Origin: Erinaceus europaeus
Taxonomy: Eukaryota; Chordata; Mammalia; Eulipotyphla; Erinaceidae
Assembly: GCF_950295315.1 (NCBI RefSeq)
Contig: NC_080180.1
Span: 65,381,092 to 65,445,091 of the forward strand
Direction of reading: 5' to 3'
Length of the DNA: 64,000 nt
The first letter of the stretch is position 1. Every line of letters begins with the position of its first letter. This document shows positions 45,440 to 56,013 of the stretch, in pieces. A program made the translations under genes and the position numbers. The notes under the pieces are model-generated. The model worked only from the letters and a program-made list of their open reading frames with translations. It was not told the origin of the DNA and searched no databases.

Positions 45440-46260
45440 ATAGCAAGTGCAGTGCATTTTTTTTGAATTTCTGCTATTCAGTGACAAAACATGGTTGACC
45501 AGAGCATAACCTTCAATAATGTAATTCATGCTTTCTGATTTATAAGATGGTCATTGGTTTGATTTTTCTTGATAGTTCCAGGTCTGCTCAGGTAGGTTAT
45601 TCTTGTGTGAATTTTTGAAAGTTGAATCTTTAAGGGAACTGGTTCATCTTATCAAATCTGTTGCCTTAGTCTAACCCATGATGCTCATTTGTTACTCTTA
45701 GAATGGGCATGCACTCTGTAAAGATGCCCCCTCTTACCTTTCTGATGGTCATCATTTTATACAGTCTCCTCTATCTTTATGATCAGTCTGACTAGACAGA
45801 GGTGTTATCAGATTTATTAGTCTTTTCATAAACCCAGGTTTTGATTTAAATGAGCTTTCTTTTTAAATTTTTTTATGTTTTCTTTTTAAATCTTTATATA
45901 TTGATTGGATAGACACAGCCAGAAATTGAGAGGGGAAGGGCGTGATGGACAGGAAGAGAGACAGACAGACACCTGCAGCACTGTTTCAACACTCGTGAAG
46001 CTTTCCCCCTGCAGGTGGGGACCAGGGACTCAAACCTGGGTCCTTGCGCACTGTAACATGTACACTCCACCAGGTGCGCCACCATCCAGCCCCTTCAGTG
46101 AGCTTTCTTTTTTGGTTCCTTGTGTTATAATGCACTCATTCCTCTTGTACAATTTTGTAGATCATTCTTTGTCTCTACACTGTTGCCGATCCTCTTCTTC
46201 CTTCATAAATGAGATGGAATAATAAAATAATTGTCTTTACTCTGACTAAATAAGAATCCA
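45440..46260 (-). repeat. ancient L1 ORF2 fragment, split by SINE-B
   Basis: On the + strand 'cagatttattagtcttttcataaacccaggttttgatttaaatgagc' corresponds to the reverse of the old-L1 ORF2 region encoding the conserved FE+N-K-D stretch. The left part is more diverged. No open frame survives. Confidence 0.5.
45865..46098 (-). repeat. SINE-B with target duplication
   Basis: Reverse complement from the T-rich tail through 'gatagacacagccagaaattg' and 'ggactcaaacctgggtcc' to 'ggtgcgccaccatccagcccc'. The 14-bp repeat tgagctttcttttt flanks it (45,851-45,864 and 46,099-46,112). Confidence 0.9.
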
Positions 46261-46279
46261 ACTGAAACTTTTTAGCTTA

Positions 46280-46372
46280 TGGTGGTGTGGGGGTTAGAAT
46301 CTGGGACTTTGGAGCCTCGGGCATGAGAGTCTCTTTGCGTAACCATTGTATTGCCTTACCCCCAACTCAAAC
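46280..46372 (-). repeat. SINE-C fragment
   Basis: 'tggtggtgtgggggttagaatctggg', 'gcctcgggcatgagagtc' and 'gtaaccattgtattgcc' are reverse-complement SINE-C words. Confidence 0.75.
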
Positions 46373-46387
46373 TTCCCAATAGCATTA

Positions 46388-46680
46388 AAGGGGCCTGGTT
46401 TTTGGCACAGCTGCTAGAGCACAGACATTGACAACCCCGAGGGCTCGGTTGAAGCCCCGTCTCCCCACTTGCAGGGGAAAAGCTTCATGAGCGGTCAAGC
46501 AGTCCTACAGGTGTCTCTGCCACCTCCCTTTCTCTCACTGCCTTACTCTGTTTCTCTCTGTGGCATTAAAAAAAAGAAAAGGAGAAAGGAAAAATAAATT
46601 GCAGCTTGAAGCAGTGGATTGATTGTAATAAGCCCAGCAGTAACCCAGATAATGGCAACTAAATAAATTAATAAAGAAAA
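46388..46680 (+). repeat. SINE-B, diverged
   Basis: 'aaggggcctggtttttggcacagctgc', 'ggttgaagccccgtctcccc', 'aaaagcttcatgagcggtc' and a CT body ending in AAATAAATTAATAAA. Confidence 0.7.
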
Positions 46681-46714
46681 GCAAGATAAAAATACTAAAA
46701 ATCTACCTAAAATC

Positions 46715-47022
46715 TCTCTTTTTTTTTTTTTGCATCCAGGGTTATCACTGGGGCTCAGTGAATGCACTAGCTCCTGGTGGCCATATTTTTTCACCCATTG
46801 TTGTTGTTGGTATTGTTGCTGTTGTGTTGTTGGATAGGACAGAGAAATAGAGAGAGGATGGGAAGACAGAGATGGGGAGAGAAAGATAGACACCCGTAGG
46901 CCTGCTTTACTGCTTATGAAGCGACCCCCTGCAGGCGGGGAACCAGGAGCTTGAAACGGGATCCTTAAGCTGGTCCTTGTCCTCACATCATGTGCAGTTA
47001 ACCGCTGTGCTACTGCCTGGCC
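46715..47022 (-). repeat. SINE-A, long form
   Basis: T run, 'gcatccagggttatcactggggctcagtg', 'ttgttggataggacagag', 'gcttgaaacgggatcc' and a head ending 'actgcctggcccc'. Confidence 0.8.
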
Positions 47023-47639
47023 CCCTAAAATAGCTCATTACTCTGTAATCAGAAATCATTAAATTTACAAGGAAGGTTTGAAATCATATATGCTGCTATA
47101 ATTACTTTAGATTGGGAAACTTACTGAGGACTTACCTATTAGATAGAAGGCTATTTTCCAGAATTCTTTTATACTCAATATATAAGGTGATTTACTTAAT
47201 TATTTTTTCCAGTTGTTTTATGGTGAACTGCAATCAGGGCAGGACAGCATCAGCGCTAATTGATAAGATCACCTGAGCAGTTTCCTCAAGGTTAGTAGTT
47301 TCTATATATAGAAACACATGAGCAGATGATTTTTATGCAGTATAAGGGCACAAAACCTCTAGACTATCATTCTATATTTCTTTGTTTTACAAAATATAGA
47401 AGAATGATTTCAAGTCCAAACACTATATACACATCTAAGGCAAGTTTTTTTTTTTTTTTTTTTTTTTTAATATAGGAAGGTATAATGCCTGATAAAACAG
47501 GAACACCATTTAAGTGGAGACATTGGTTGGTAACATTATACTGGTGTCTTAAAACTCATAAATAAATCCAGAAGAGTTTGGTTTCGTAAGTTTACATTAC
47601 TAAAAAGCAATAATGTCTTGTAAATTCATTGAAAAGGGG
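47023..47639. other. unique DNA with a long T run
   Basis: T run at about 47,447-47,468. No gene. Confidence 0.4.
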
Positions 47640-47815
47640 ATGGGATAGAAGGGCCAGGAAGATACAGGTGGGGCCCTAATGCAAAATGACTAGAACCTAG
47701 ATTGGTGGGAGAAAAGTGTCTAATAAACACCTGTCAAGGGGAGATGAAATATATACCTATGTGTCAACAACTAAACTGTAAGCCATTACTCCCCCAATAA
47801 AGTGGGAAACATAAA
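47640..47815 (+). repeat. unidentified retroelement 3' end
   Basis: Ends 'aaactgtaagccattactcccccaataaag' followed by a weak A run, in the style of the L1 3' ends above but with a different body. Confidence 0.4.
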
Positions 47816-47869
47816 GAAACAATCACTTTTTGTTTACTGAATGCCTAAGTACTGTCCTATTTAAAATTG

Positions 47870-48045
47870 TATTTATGTTTTGAATAGAGACAGAAATTGA
47901 GAGGTCAAAGGAGAGGCACAGAGAGATACGATAGCCTTGGCACTGCTTCACCAGTCATCAAGTGTGCCCCCTGCAGGTGCGGTTGGGAATCGCACCCTTA
48001 CACAGTATGACCTGGACTCAACAGGTGCACCTTTTGCCAGCTCCC
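47870..48045 (-). repeat. SINE-B, diverged
   Basis: 'gagagacagaaattgagagg', 'cttcaccagtcatcaagtg' and 'gggaatcgcacccttac'. Confidence 0.6.
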
Positions 48046-48174
48046 CAATACATTTAATTTCTCTCGTGCTTTTCTGTTTCTTACTCATATCATTTGCTTT
48101 TCCCCCAGTGTTGTGTGATATCATCTTTATAACCTTTAATATGTTTCTGATTCATCTGTTGTCTGAATAGCTTT

Positions 48175-48468
48175 TTCTTTATTTATTTTCTTTTGTTTTT
48201 TTATGTTTATTTTTCCTTTGTGTTGGCCTTGTTTTTTATTGTTGTTGTAGTTGATGACATCGTTGTTGGATAGGACAGAGAGACATGGAGAGAGGAGGGG
48301 AAGACAGAGAGGGAGAGAGAAACACAGATACCTGCAGACCTGCTTCACCGCCTGTGAAGCGACTCCCCTGCAGGTGGGGAGCCAGTGGCTCGAACTGGGA
48401 TCCTTATGCGGGTCCCTGAGCTTTGAGCCACGTGTGCTTAACCCGCTGTGCCACCGTCGGACTCCCCT
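48175..48468 (-). repeat. SINE-A
   Basis: T-rich tail, 'gttgttggataggacagag', 'cagacctgcttcaccgcctg', 'ggctcgaactgggatcc' and a head ending 'accgtcggactccc'. Confidence 0.9.
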
Positions 48469-48705
48469 GAATGATATTTTATTAAATCCATTAAATTCAT
48501 TGGCGAACATCTATAACTTGAGGTCCTTGAATAGGTATGGCTTACCTCAGATTTGTGACTTGATATAGTAGTTCTTGATTTTAATTTTGATCTTAGAGAC
48601 TCAGTAAATATCTATATATTTAGAACATAAAAGTCATTAAACTTGAATTCTGAAATATCTGTTCAATTGTATGTTAGGTACTTTGGTGCATTAAAAAATA
48701 ATTTC

Positions 48706-48900
48706 AAGGACTGGGTGTTGCCACACCTGATTAAATGCATATATTACCAAGCACCAGGACACAGGTTCAAGCCCTAGCCTACATCTGCAGGGGGGAAAGC
48801 TTCAGGAAGTGTGGCAGGCATCTTTCTATCTCTCTGTACTCCCACCCTCAATTTCTCTCTGTTTTAGCAAATAAAAATAAAGTTTTAGTTAAAAATAATA
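48706..48900 (+). repeat. SINE-B
   Basis: 'caaggactgggtgttgccacacctg', 'acaggttcaagccctagcc' and 'ggggggaaagcttcagg', with an AAATAAAAATAAAG tail. Confidence 0.75.
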
Positions 48901-48999
48901 TAAAGCAATGTTCTAAACATAAACAAATATAAAGTAGCCAAATTAGTCTAAAACAAATTTGTTCTTGTACCTGTAGGTAGACCAGAAAGATGCATCTAA

Positions 49000-49192
49000 G
49001 GGCCAGGCGGTGGTGCACCTGGTTAAGTGCACACACTGTAATGCATAAGGACCTAGGTTCAAGCCCCTGGTCCCCATCTATAGGGGAAGGCTTCATGAGT
49101 GGTGAAACAGGGCTGCAGATGTCTCTCTGTCTCTGTCCCTCTCAATTTCTGTCTGTCTCTATCCAATAATAAATTAATAAAAAAATTTAAAA
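49000..49192 (+). repeat. SINE-B, full-length, with target duplication
   Basis: From 'gggccaggcggtggtgcacc' through 'aggttcaagcccctgg' to an AATAAATTAATAAA tail. The 16-bp repeat agaaagatgcatctaa flanks it (48,984-48,999 and 49,193-49,208). Confidence 0.95.
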
Positions 49193-49229
49193 AGAAAGAT
49201 GCATCTAAAGCATATACCATTATTCTCCA

Positions 49230-49328
49230 TATATATATATATATATATATTTTATATATATATATATTTTATATATATATATGAAAGTATATATATATTT
49301 ATATATATATATTTTCATATATATAATT
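49230..49328. repeat. (TA)n-rich tract
   Basis: TATATA runs with TTTATATA breaks. Confidence 0.9.
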
Positions 49329-50299
49329 TTTTATTTTCCAATCAAGAGTTGCAGTACAGCAATTTTTTCATGTCATGCTCTAAACCTCAGGTTGTAGAGT
49401 TCTCTTTTCTCATTTAAAGGTGTGAATATAACTGCTATAAATGGCTCACGGTCTCTAAAATCATATCACAACTGTCTTGACTTCTACCCACGGTGGCTAG
49501 TAGCTGTCTTTCTGAATCAACTCTTCAGACTGGCTGTGGTGACCTCGACTTTGTATTGACTTGGTCACCATTAGATGAAGAAGACTTCCATTATCTGCTG
49601 CCTCACTCTTGACTGTGAGTTTTCAAAAAAAAAAAAAGAAAAGAAATTCCTATAAGATGAGTGGCAAATAATCGCATTCTCTTTCATTCTCCAAAGAATT
49701 ATTTAGCCCGACAGGAAGAACTCTATAAGACAACAGGAAAATAAATGGATGTTTTATGTGAAACTGCATTCTAAAAAGACCAAGCTTTTTCTTTTGGATG
49801 ACACCCTTGTCTAGAAGAATTTGTGTGTCCACTATTTTTCATTGCTTTCCTGGGAGGTAATGAATTGCAGCAAATTTATGTAGACATATGCAATGATTCC
49901 CAGTTCTGTATAACTGGTGTCTGCTGCAAACTCTTATCCCCCGCACCCAAGCAAGGACTCCAAACCACCTCCCTCCCCCAGCCAGATCCCTCTATTCCAT
50001 TCCCTCCCCAGAGTCCTTGCTTTGATGCAGTCCACCACCCTCAGTCCGAGTTTCCTCCTGTGTTCTCCCTTTCTAACTCTGTCTCCCAAGTTGCACTTAC
50101 ATGCGACATCATTCTGTATTCATCTCTCTTTTCCACTCATCCCTCTCATCACATTTCTTTCTGCTTCCAGGAAAGCTGAGACAGAGATTGAGGTTTCAGA
50201 GTTTCTGTTGTGCTCTCTAGGTCTATGATGATTGGCCTTGGTTCTCTAACACTGGTCCCCTCACTAGGACTTTTCTATATGTCTGCTGCTTTTGTTGTT
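49329..50299. other. unique DNA; CT-rich middle
   Basis: Bases 49,930-50,170 are C/T-rich with an open frame of 118 codons (49823-50179) but no recognisable domain. It could be the far 5' part of the L1 remnant that follows. Confidence 0.3.
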
Positions 50300-51095
50300 G
50301 TTTCTTGAGTTCTTTCTATTCTACTGCAGATGAACGCATATGAAGTTAGAGTTCTTTTACTTCTGCTCCTAGAAGACTCCTTTCAGTAATTCTTGCGAGA
50401 CAGGGGTGGTGATGGTGAATTCCTTCAGCTTTTGTGTGTTTGGGAAGCCTTTGCTTTCTCCTTTGCATTTGAAGCAGAATTTTGTAGGCTAGAACATTTT
50501 GGGGCTGATGATTCTGATCTCTTAATACTGTAAAAATGTCATTCCAATCCCTTCTTGCATCTGGGGTTTGTGTTGACTGGTCTGGTGACAATCCGATGGC
50601 TCTGCCTTTGGATGTCTGCTTCTCTCTTTTTTATCTTTCAGCCTGCACTATTTCTTCCTTGTCCTTACTTCCGGGAAGTGTTACTATTATGTGTCTTGAA
50701 ATTGGGTCTTTGGGGTTCAATAGTTTGGTTTCCATTCAGCTCCCTGTATATCTACATTTTGGTCATTGTCCAGATGTGCAAAGTTTTCTGCAATAGTTTC
50801 TTTGAATGTGCTCTCTCTTTCTCTCCATCCTTAGGCCTCTTATTCAGGCCTTAGTGCTGGTCAGGGTCTCCTTTAGTTCCAGAATTCCTTTCTTAGTTCT
50901 CTGCATGACTTTCCTAGGTCTTTGTTGAAGAGGCCTTTGACTACATTATATTTGCATTTGTAAGGTATGGTTGGTCTCTTGTATTGTCTTCATAATTAGA
51001 TTTAGGAAATCACAGTCAGACATGTTTTCCAAGTGATCTTGAACATGAACTTTTTATTTGCATCCTATTAAAGGTGTTTAATAAGGAAAAGCATA
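50300..51095 (-). repeat. ancient L1 ORF1 region (HAL1-like)
   Basis: On the + strand 'ggtgatggtgaattccttcagcttttgtgtgtttgggaagcc', 'gtcattccaatcccttcttgcatctgg' and 'gtgtcttgaaattgggtctttgggg' align in order with the ORF1 region of the younger L1 at 60,670-61,020. It is an ORF1 fragment with no ORF2 next to it. Confidence 0.6.
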
Positions 51096-51097
51096 TG

Positions 51098-51315
51098 TCT
51101 GAGCCAGGCGGTGGCACACCTGGTTAAGTGCACACATTACAGTGCACAAGGACCAAGGTTCAAACTCCTGGTCCCTACCTGCAGGGGGAAAGCTTCAGGA
51201 GTGGTGAAGCAGGGCTGCAGGTGTCTCTGTTTCTTTCCCTTTCTATCTCCCTTCTCTCAATTTCTCACTGTCTCTATCCAATGATAAATACATAAAATAT
51301 TTTTAAAACAGGAAA
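51098..51315 (+). repeat. SINE-B
   Basis: 'gagccaggcggtggcacacc', 'aaggttcaaactcctgg', 'gggggaaagcttcaggagtgg', CT body and an AAATACATAAAATA tail. Confidence 0.85.
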
Positions 51316-51369
51316 GTCTATATAAAAGTTAAAATATGTCCTTTTTGAAAGATTTCTCTGTATATTTGC

Positions 51370-51505
51370 TTATTTTGAAAGAGAGAAGAGGAAGAGAGAG
51401 AGAGAGAGAGAGAGAGTGAAAGAGGCCACTGCTCAGCTTTGGCATACATTGGTGTTGTGGGCGGAAATTGAAACTTCACAGACTCATAGCATACATGTTG
51501 TTGTT
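51370..51505 (-). repeat. SINE-C with (GA)n
   Basis: AGAGAGAG run (51,386-51,416), then 'cactgctcagctttggcatacattggtg', the reverse-complement SINE-C body. Confidence 0.6.
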
Positions 51506-53485
51506 GTTATAACATTTTAGGCACTGAGCCTAAAAATAATTTCCATTGATATTAACTTCATCTTAGTGTATTATAAAATACTATTGGTTGTTATAATTAT
51601 TTCACTTTGGCTCCAGTTTTGCAAAGAAGCAGTCTAGAAAGCTATCTTTGCTACCCCACATTTTGTCATACCTATCTTTTCTCAGGTTCATTTTTGGTTC
51701 ACTATGAAGGAAACCTAGCCTTGATTGTATCTGGAAACACCCAGATTGCTTTTCTCCTGTCTGTGAACCTGCATTGACTATCTTGAAAAACAAATCCCAT
51801 GAGTCAAGGGGAAGGTACAGATAGGACTGTACCAAGCTGGGCATCAGAAGTGTCTCATGCAAAGACTTATGGTCTTTGTCTCATGGTCCCTGACCATGGA
51901 GGTGCATCTGAGACTGTAGCACTGGCCACTTACCCGAGGAACCATCTGCCTTGCCTCTGGGGAAAGTGATGCCACACACTTGGGAATTTTTATAAACAGT
52001 CATGTTTTGTAGCTCATGAAGCTGGGCGAAATAAACCCTTTTAATTTTAATTAGATATGATACATTTATATCCTGTCAGTTCTAGCAGATGTGTATGTCT
52101 CACATGTGAAAGTAACAAGTCAGAGAGGTAAGGAATCTGCACAGACAGACCCCTGTATCAAACTTACTACCTTTCAATAAATTATGTCATCTCCACTGAT
52201 TTTTTTTTTTGAAAGAGCAAACACTATTTTTAAATGCATAGCATACATTCAGACAGGAGAAAGGCAGGAATTCCATCTTCCCAAGCAGATGTCAAAAACG
52301 TTTAAACAGCTGTCACACCAGTTCACACTGTCATCAGAAGTGACCTTAAACCAAGTTTAGTTTTCAAATGTTATATAAAAAAAAAGAAATGAAAAAACAG
52401 CAGAGTGCCATTATGCAGCTGGTGGAAATATTAAATGAAACAATGAACATCTGTTTGGTTGCTCTTCAAACTTTAATGGTTTGGAGAGAAATTCTGTTGT
52501 CTCAGATCTTTAAGAACATCTGAGGCCCATCCAGCCCCCACACCTGTGAAAGACCTGCTCTGAAAACAGACGTCTCGACTTCAAAGTCATCTGCTACTCT
52601 TCTTTGCCTACAAAAAACAAAACAAATTATTAACAATATTGATGAGAAGTAAGACCCTCTTGCAGTGAATATTTTTGACTGAGAATAGAACCTTTCAGCT
52701 TTTCATGAACATTTTTTCAAAGAAAATATACCTTTTTCTTTGTGGTGGGAAATTCTAAAAGGGAATAGTTTGTAGCAAACAATTGAAGTGGCAGTAGCTA
52801 TTTAAATTATTTGTGTTTAGAATTAGACATATGATGCAACAGTTTTACATTGTATCTTCTTGAATATCATAGTTTCAGCATTTATAAGACAATCTTTTTT
52901 TTTTCTGAATGGATAAAAGAAATTCTATCCAGAGGATAGCAAGATTATGTTAAAGGAATTATACCCTGCTTACATATGCAGATATATATATGTATATATA
53001 TATATAATGTTTTCCAGGCCTCTGTTCATCTTGTTAACATGAAAAATTATTTCTTCATATCTTTTCCACACATATGCATTTGTGTGAGTGAATATATGTG
53101 TATGTATATAGTCAATCTAGTTGTGGCTGAAGAGAAAGAATTGCATATTTAATCTGCAAGAATCCTTGGTCAAAGATATTCAATATAGACTTCCTGTGTA
53201 GATCAGTTTAAAAAAAAAAACAAAAACAACTCCAGATGCTTCATCTAATTCAAAAGTACCTTTGGATCCTTTGCCTTCTGGGCAATATTGTTTCCACCCT
53301 ATGATGCCTTTTAATTCGTATAAAATATGTTACTATGGAATTGCCTGATTATTTCCCAAATTATACTTTCAAGATCAATATGTGAAGCTTTATTTACTAA
53401 TTTAAAAAAGAGAGTACTGTACCTTTATAAAATTGCAGAAAAAGAAGACTTTAACAACCTTGAAGTAGGATGTATTTTATTATTA
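51506..53485. other. unique AT-rich DNA
   Basis: No gene. A (TA)n run lies at about 52,980-53,006. Bases 52,230-52,620 are repeat-free with balanced composition. Confidence 0.35.
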
Positions 53486-53494
53486 TTAACATTA

Positions 53495-53690
53495 TTTTTT
53501 ATTTTTTTAAACAGAGACAGAGGCAGAGAGGCAGAAAGAGAGTGAACATTACAGCAGTGAAACTTCCTTTAGTGACTGGAAGCCAAGGATGGAGCCTTGG
53601 CCGTGCACATGGCAGAGTGCACAGTCTCTGTCAGCTTCACTAGTCCGAAGTGTGTTTTAAACACTGAGACACATTGTAATGCACAGTATG
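53495..53690 (-). repeat. SINE-C-like, diverged
   Basis: 'aaacagagacagaggcagagagg' tail side and 'gactggaagccaaggatggagcc' suggest a decayed tRNA SINE. Confidence 0.4.
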
Positions 53691-55303
53691 ACTCATGATG
53701 AATTGGGGAATTTATCAAGAAGTTTATTTTCTGGGTCAGCAAAATAGTCTCTTTGGTATATATGTACATGTCTATTTATACATAGATATTGTTATACAAA
53801 TAACATAATAAAATAGATATAAATACATTAGTATAAATACATAACTTGCATTTTTTCATGTGAATCATACACATGTGTATGAGAGTCTATACATCCACAT
53901 ATGTATTTGATTATATGTTCACTTTTGACCCTCAATAGTTTGGTGACTTCAAATAAGCATCCTTGACTAATCTAGACCATGTAAGTATAGGCCTACACTT
54001 AAAGGCATATTTATATATGGGGAAAACCTCTTTTTCTTGGCTAGAAACATGTGTATTCATATAAAAAGAAATTCTAAAGGGGAAATACTAACTTCTACTT
54101 TAATTTCTGTGATAATATACATGTTTGACCTCAACTCTTGTTTTGAAAATGGCTTTTTCTTTAAAGAGGTTTGGTAGGTAAGGCATTATTTGCCAAAATA
54201 TTTGAGCAGTTTTTTTTTTTTTTTTTTAAGTGGCAGTTCATTAGCGTATGACTCACTGTCTGCATATCAGTCCTGTCTGGCTCACTCTTGGCACCTGTGA
54301 TGAAATAGCATTTGGAACTCATTTCTACAAGGACACCTTAGAGAAAATGGTCTTGTGCACTTGGAATGCTGGTACTCTGTGAGAGGACTGGTGAATCAGG
54401 ATCACAAAGCCACAGTGCAAAAATACTGGATCATTGCTGACAATCTTATCTGCAAAGTCTGTTGTACTGAAACCAGTTGTCTTTGGCTCTAAGTGCTGTC
54501 AGTTATTCTTGGCACTTTGTGATTTCTTGGCAGAGTTTAAGGTTTGAGAGGAACAACAGTTTAGAAAACTGTCACAGCAAATTGGAGAGAATTATCTAAA
54601 CATAATCTAGTTAGAGCTAAAGGCTGCACCAATTAAAAAGAAACACGTAGGCATGGAGTTTTCATTGAAGAAGAATGGCTTGTGTTCAGTGGATGCTGCC
54701 TTAAGCCAAGCCTTGTCCCACGTAAGCATGGCGGACATATGGATGGAGCGCTGATGGTGAAGCTTGCAAAGTGGACATGAAGGGGACAGGGCGTAAAATC
54801 CATAGGCAGCAGAGGACACCCAGTCATGAGCGGTGTGGACACAACTTGGGATGGTGATATAATGATAAATTATTGAAAGAAATGCATTCAACTCTAGAAA
54901 AAGATAGGGATTTAGTCCCTGGCATATTGATGCATTAACTACTGGTTTCTGTATTGGCCAGTCTGTGGACTATTAGGTTCTATAGGTAGTGGAATCAGAT
55001 GGTCTGAATTGGATCTTGGAACTCAATATGATTTAAGGGAAGAAAGTGAGATTTTCTTCACCTCCTTTATTCTCATCAGTAAACAGAGATTAAAAATCAG
55101 TCAGAATTTATACTGTTAATGTAAAACTTAAATAAAAAAATATGACTTGTTTTTGAGTCCTCCAAAATATACCAAGTATTTGATTTTAATTATTTTATGT
55201 CTATAAAACCCTCCCATTACTATGTAGCCAATGGGAAATTAATATACAGGAGGTCATGTGATAGGCTTCCAGTCACAAGCTGAGGCATGATTCTCCTGTG
55301 CTA
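53691..55303. other. unique DNA
   Basis: No gene or repeat family recognised. The open frame of 94 codons on the minus strand (54607-54891) shows no domain. Confidence 0.35.
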
Positions 55304-56013
55304 GTACTAAGGTTAGAGTACCAAGTACTAAGATTAGAGTACCAAGTACTAAGGTTGGAGTACCAAGTACTAAGGTTAGAGTACCAAGTACTAAGGTTGG
55401 AGTACCAAGTACTAAGGTTGGAGTACCAAGTACTAAGGGTAGAGTACCAAGAACTAAGGTTAGAGTACCAAGTACTAAGATTATAGTACCAAGTACTAAG
55501 GTTGGAGTACCAAGTACTACAGTTAGAGTACCAAGTACTAAGGTTAGAGTGGCAAGTATTAAGGTTAGAGTACCAAGTACTAAGGTTGGAGTACAAAGTA
55601 CTAAGGTTAGAGTACCAAGAACTAAGGTTAGAATACCAAGTACTAAGATTAGAATACCAGGTACTAAGGTTGGACTACCAAATACTAAGGTTGGAGTACC
55701 AAGTACTAAGGTCAGAGTACTAAGTACTAAGGTTAGAGTACCAAGTACTAAGGTTGGAGTACCAAGTACTAAGGTTGGAGTACCAAGTACTAAGGTTGGA
55801 CTACCAAATACTAAGGTTGGAGTACCAAGTACTAAGGTTAGAGTACCAAGAACTAAGGTTAGAGTACCAAGTACTAAGGTTAGAGTACCAAGTACTAAGG
55901 TTGGACTACCAAATACTAAGGTTGGAGTACCAAGTACTAAGGTTAGAGTACCAAGAACTAAGGTTAGAGTACCAAGTACTAAGGTTGGAGTACCGAGTAC
56001 TAAAGTTGGAGTA
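55304..56013. repeat. 21-bp minisatellite, about 34 units
   Basis: The unit is gtactaaggttRgagtacca + a. Its ends GTACT and AGTAC are reverse complements, so each unit can fold with an 8-nt loop, and neighbouring units with a 3-nt loop. Since 21 is a multiple of 3, frames stay open, including a 279-codon minus-strand frame with a TLVLGTL-type seven-residue repeat. A higher-order pattern is present: the variant starting tggactaccaaatac recurs at 55,671, 55,797 and 55,902, that is, 126 and 105 bp apart. The two 105-bp blocks from 55,797 differ at only a few sites. Confidence 0.97.

Noticed and set aside
49823..50228. Overlapping Pro/Ser/Leu-rich frames of 103-118 codons
   Set aside because: C/T-rich composition makes long open frames likely. 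No domain or signal is convincing.
55304..56013. Regularly spaced repeat array, considered as CRISPR-like
   Set aside because: Units are contiguous without unique spacers, and the genome is mammalian.
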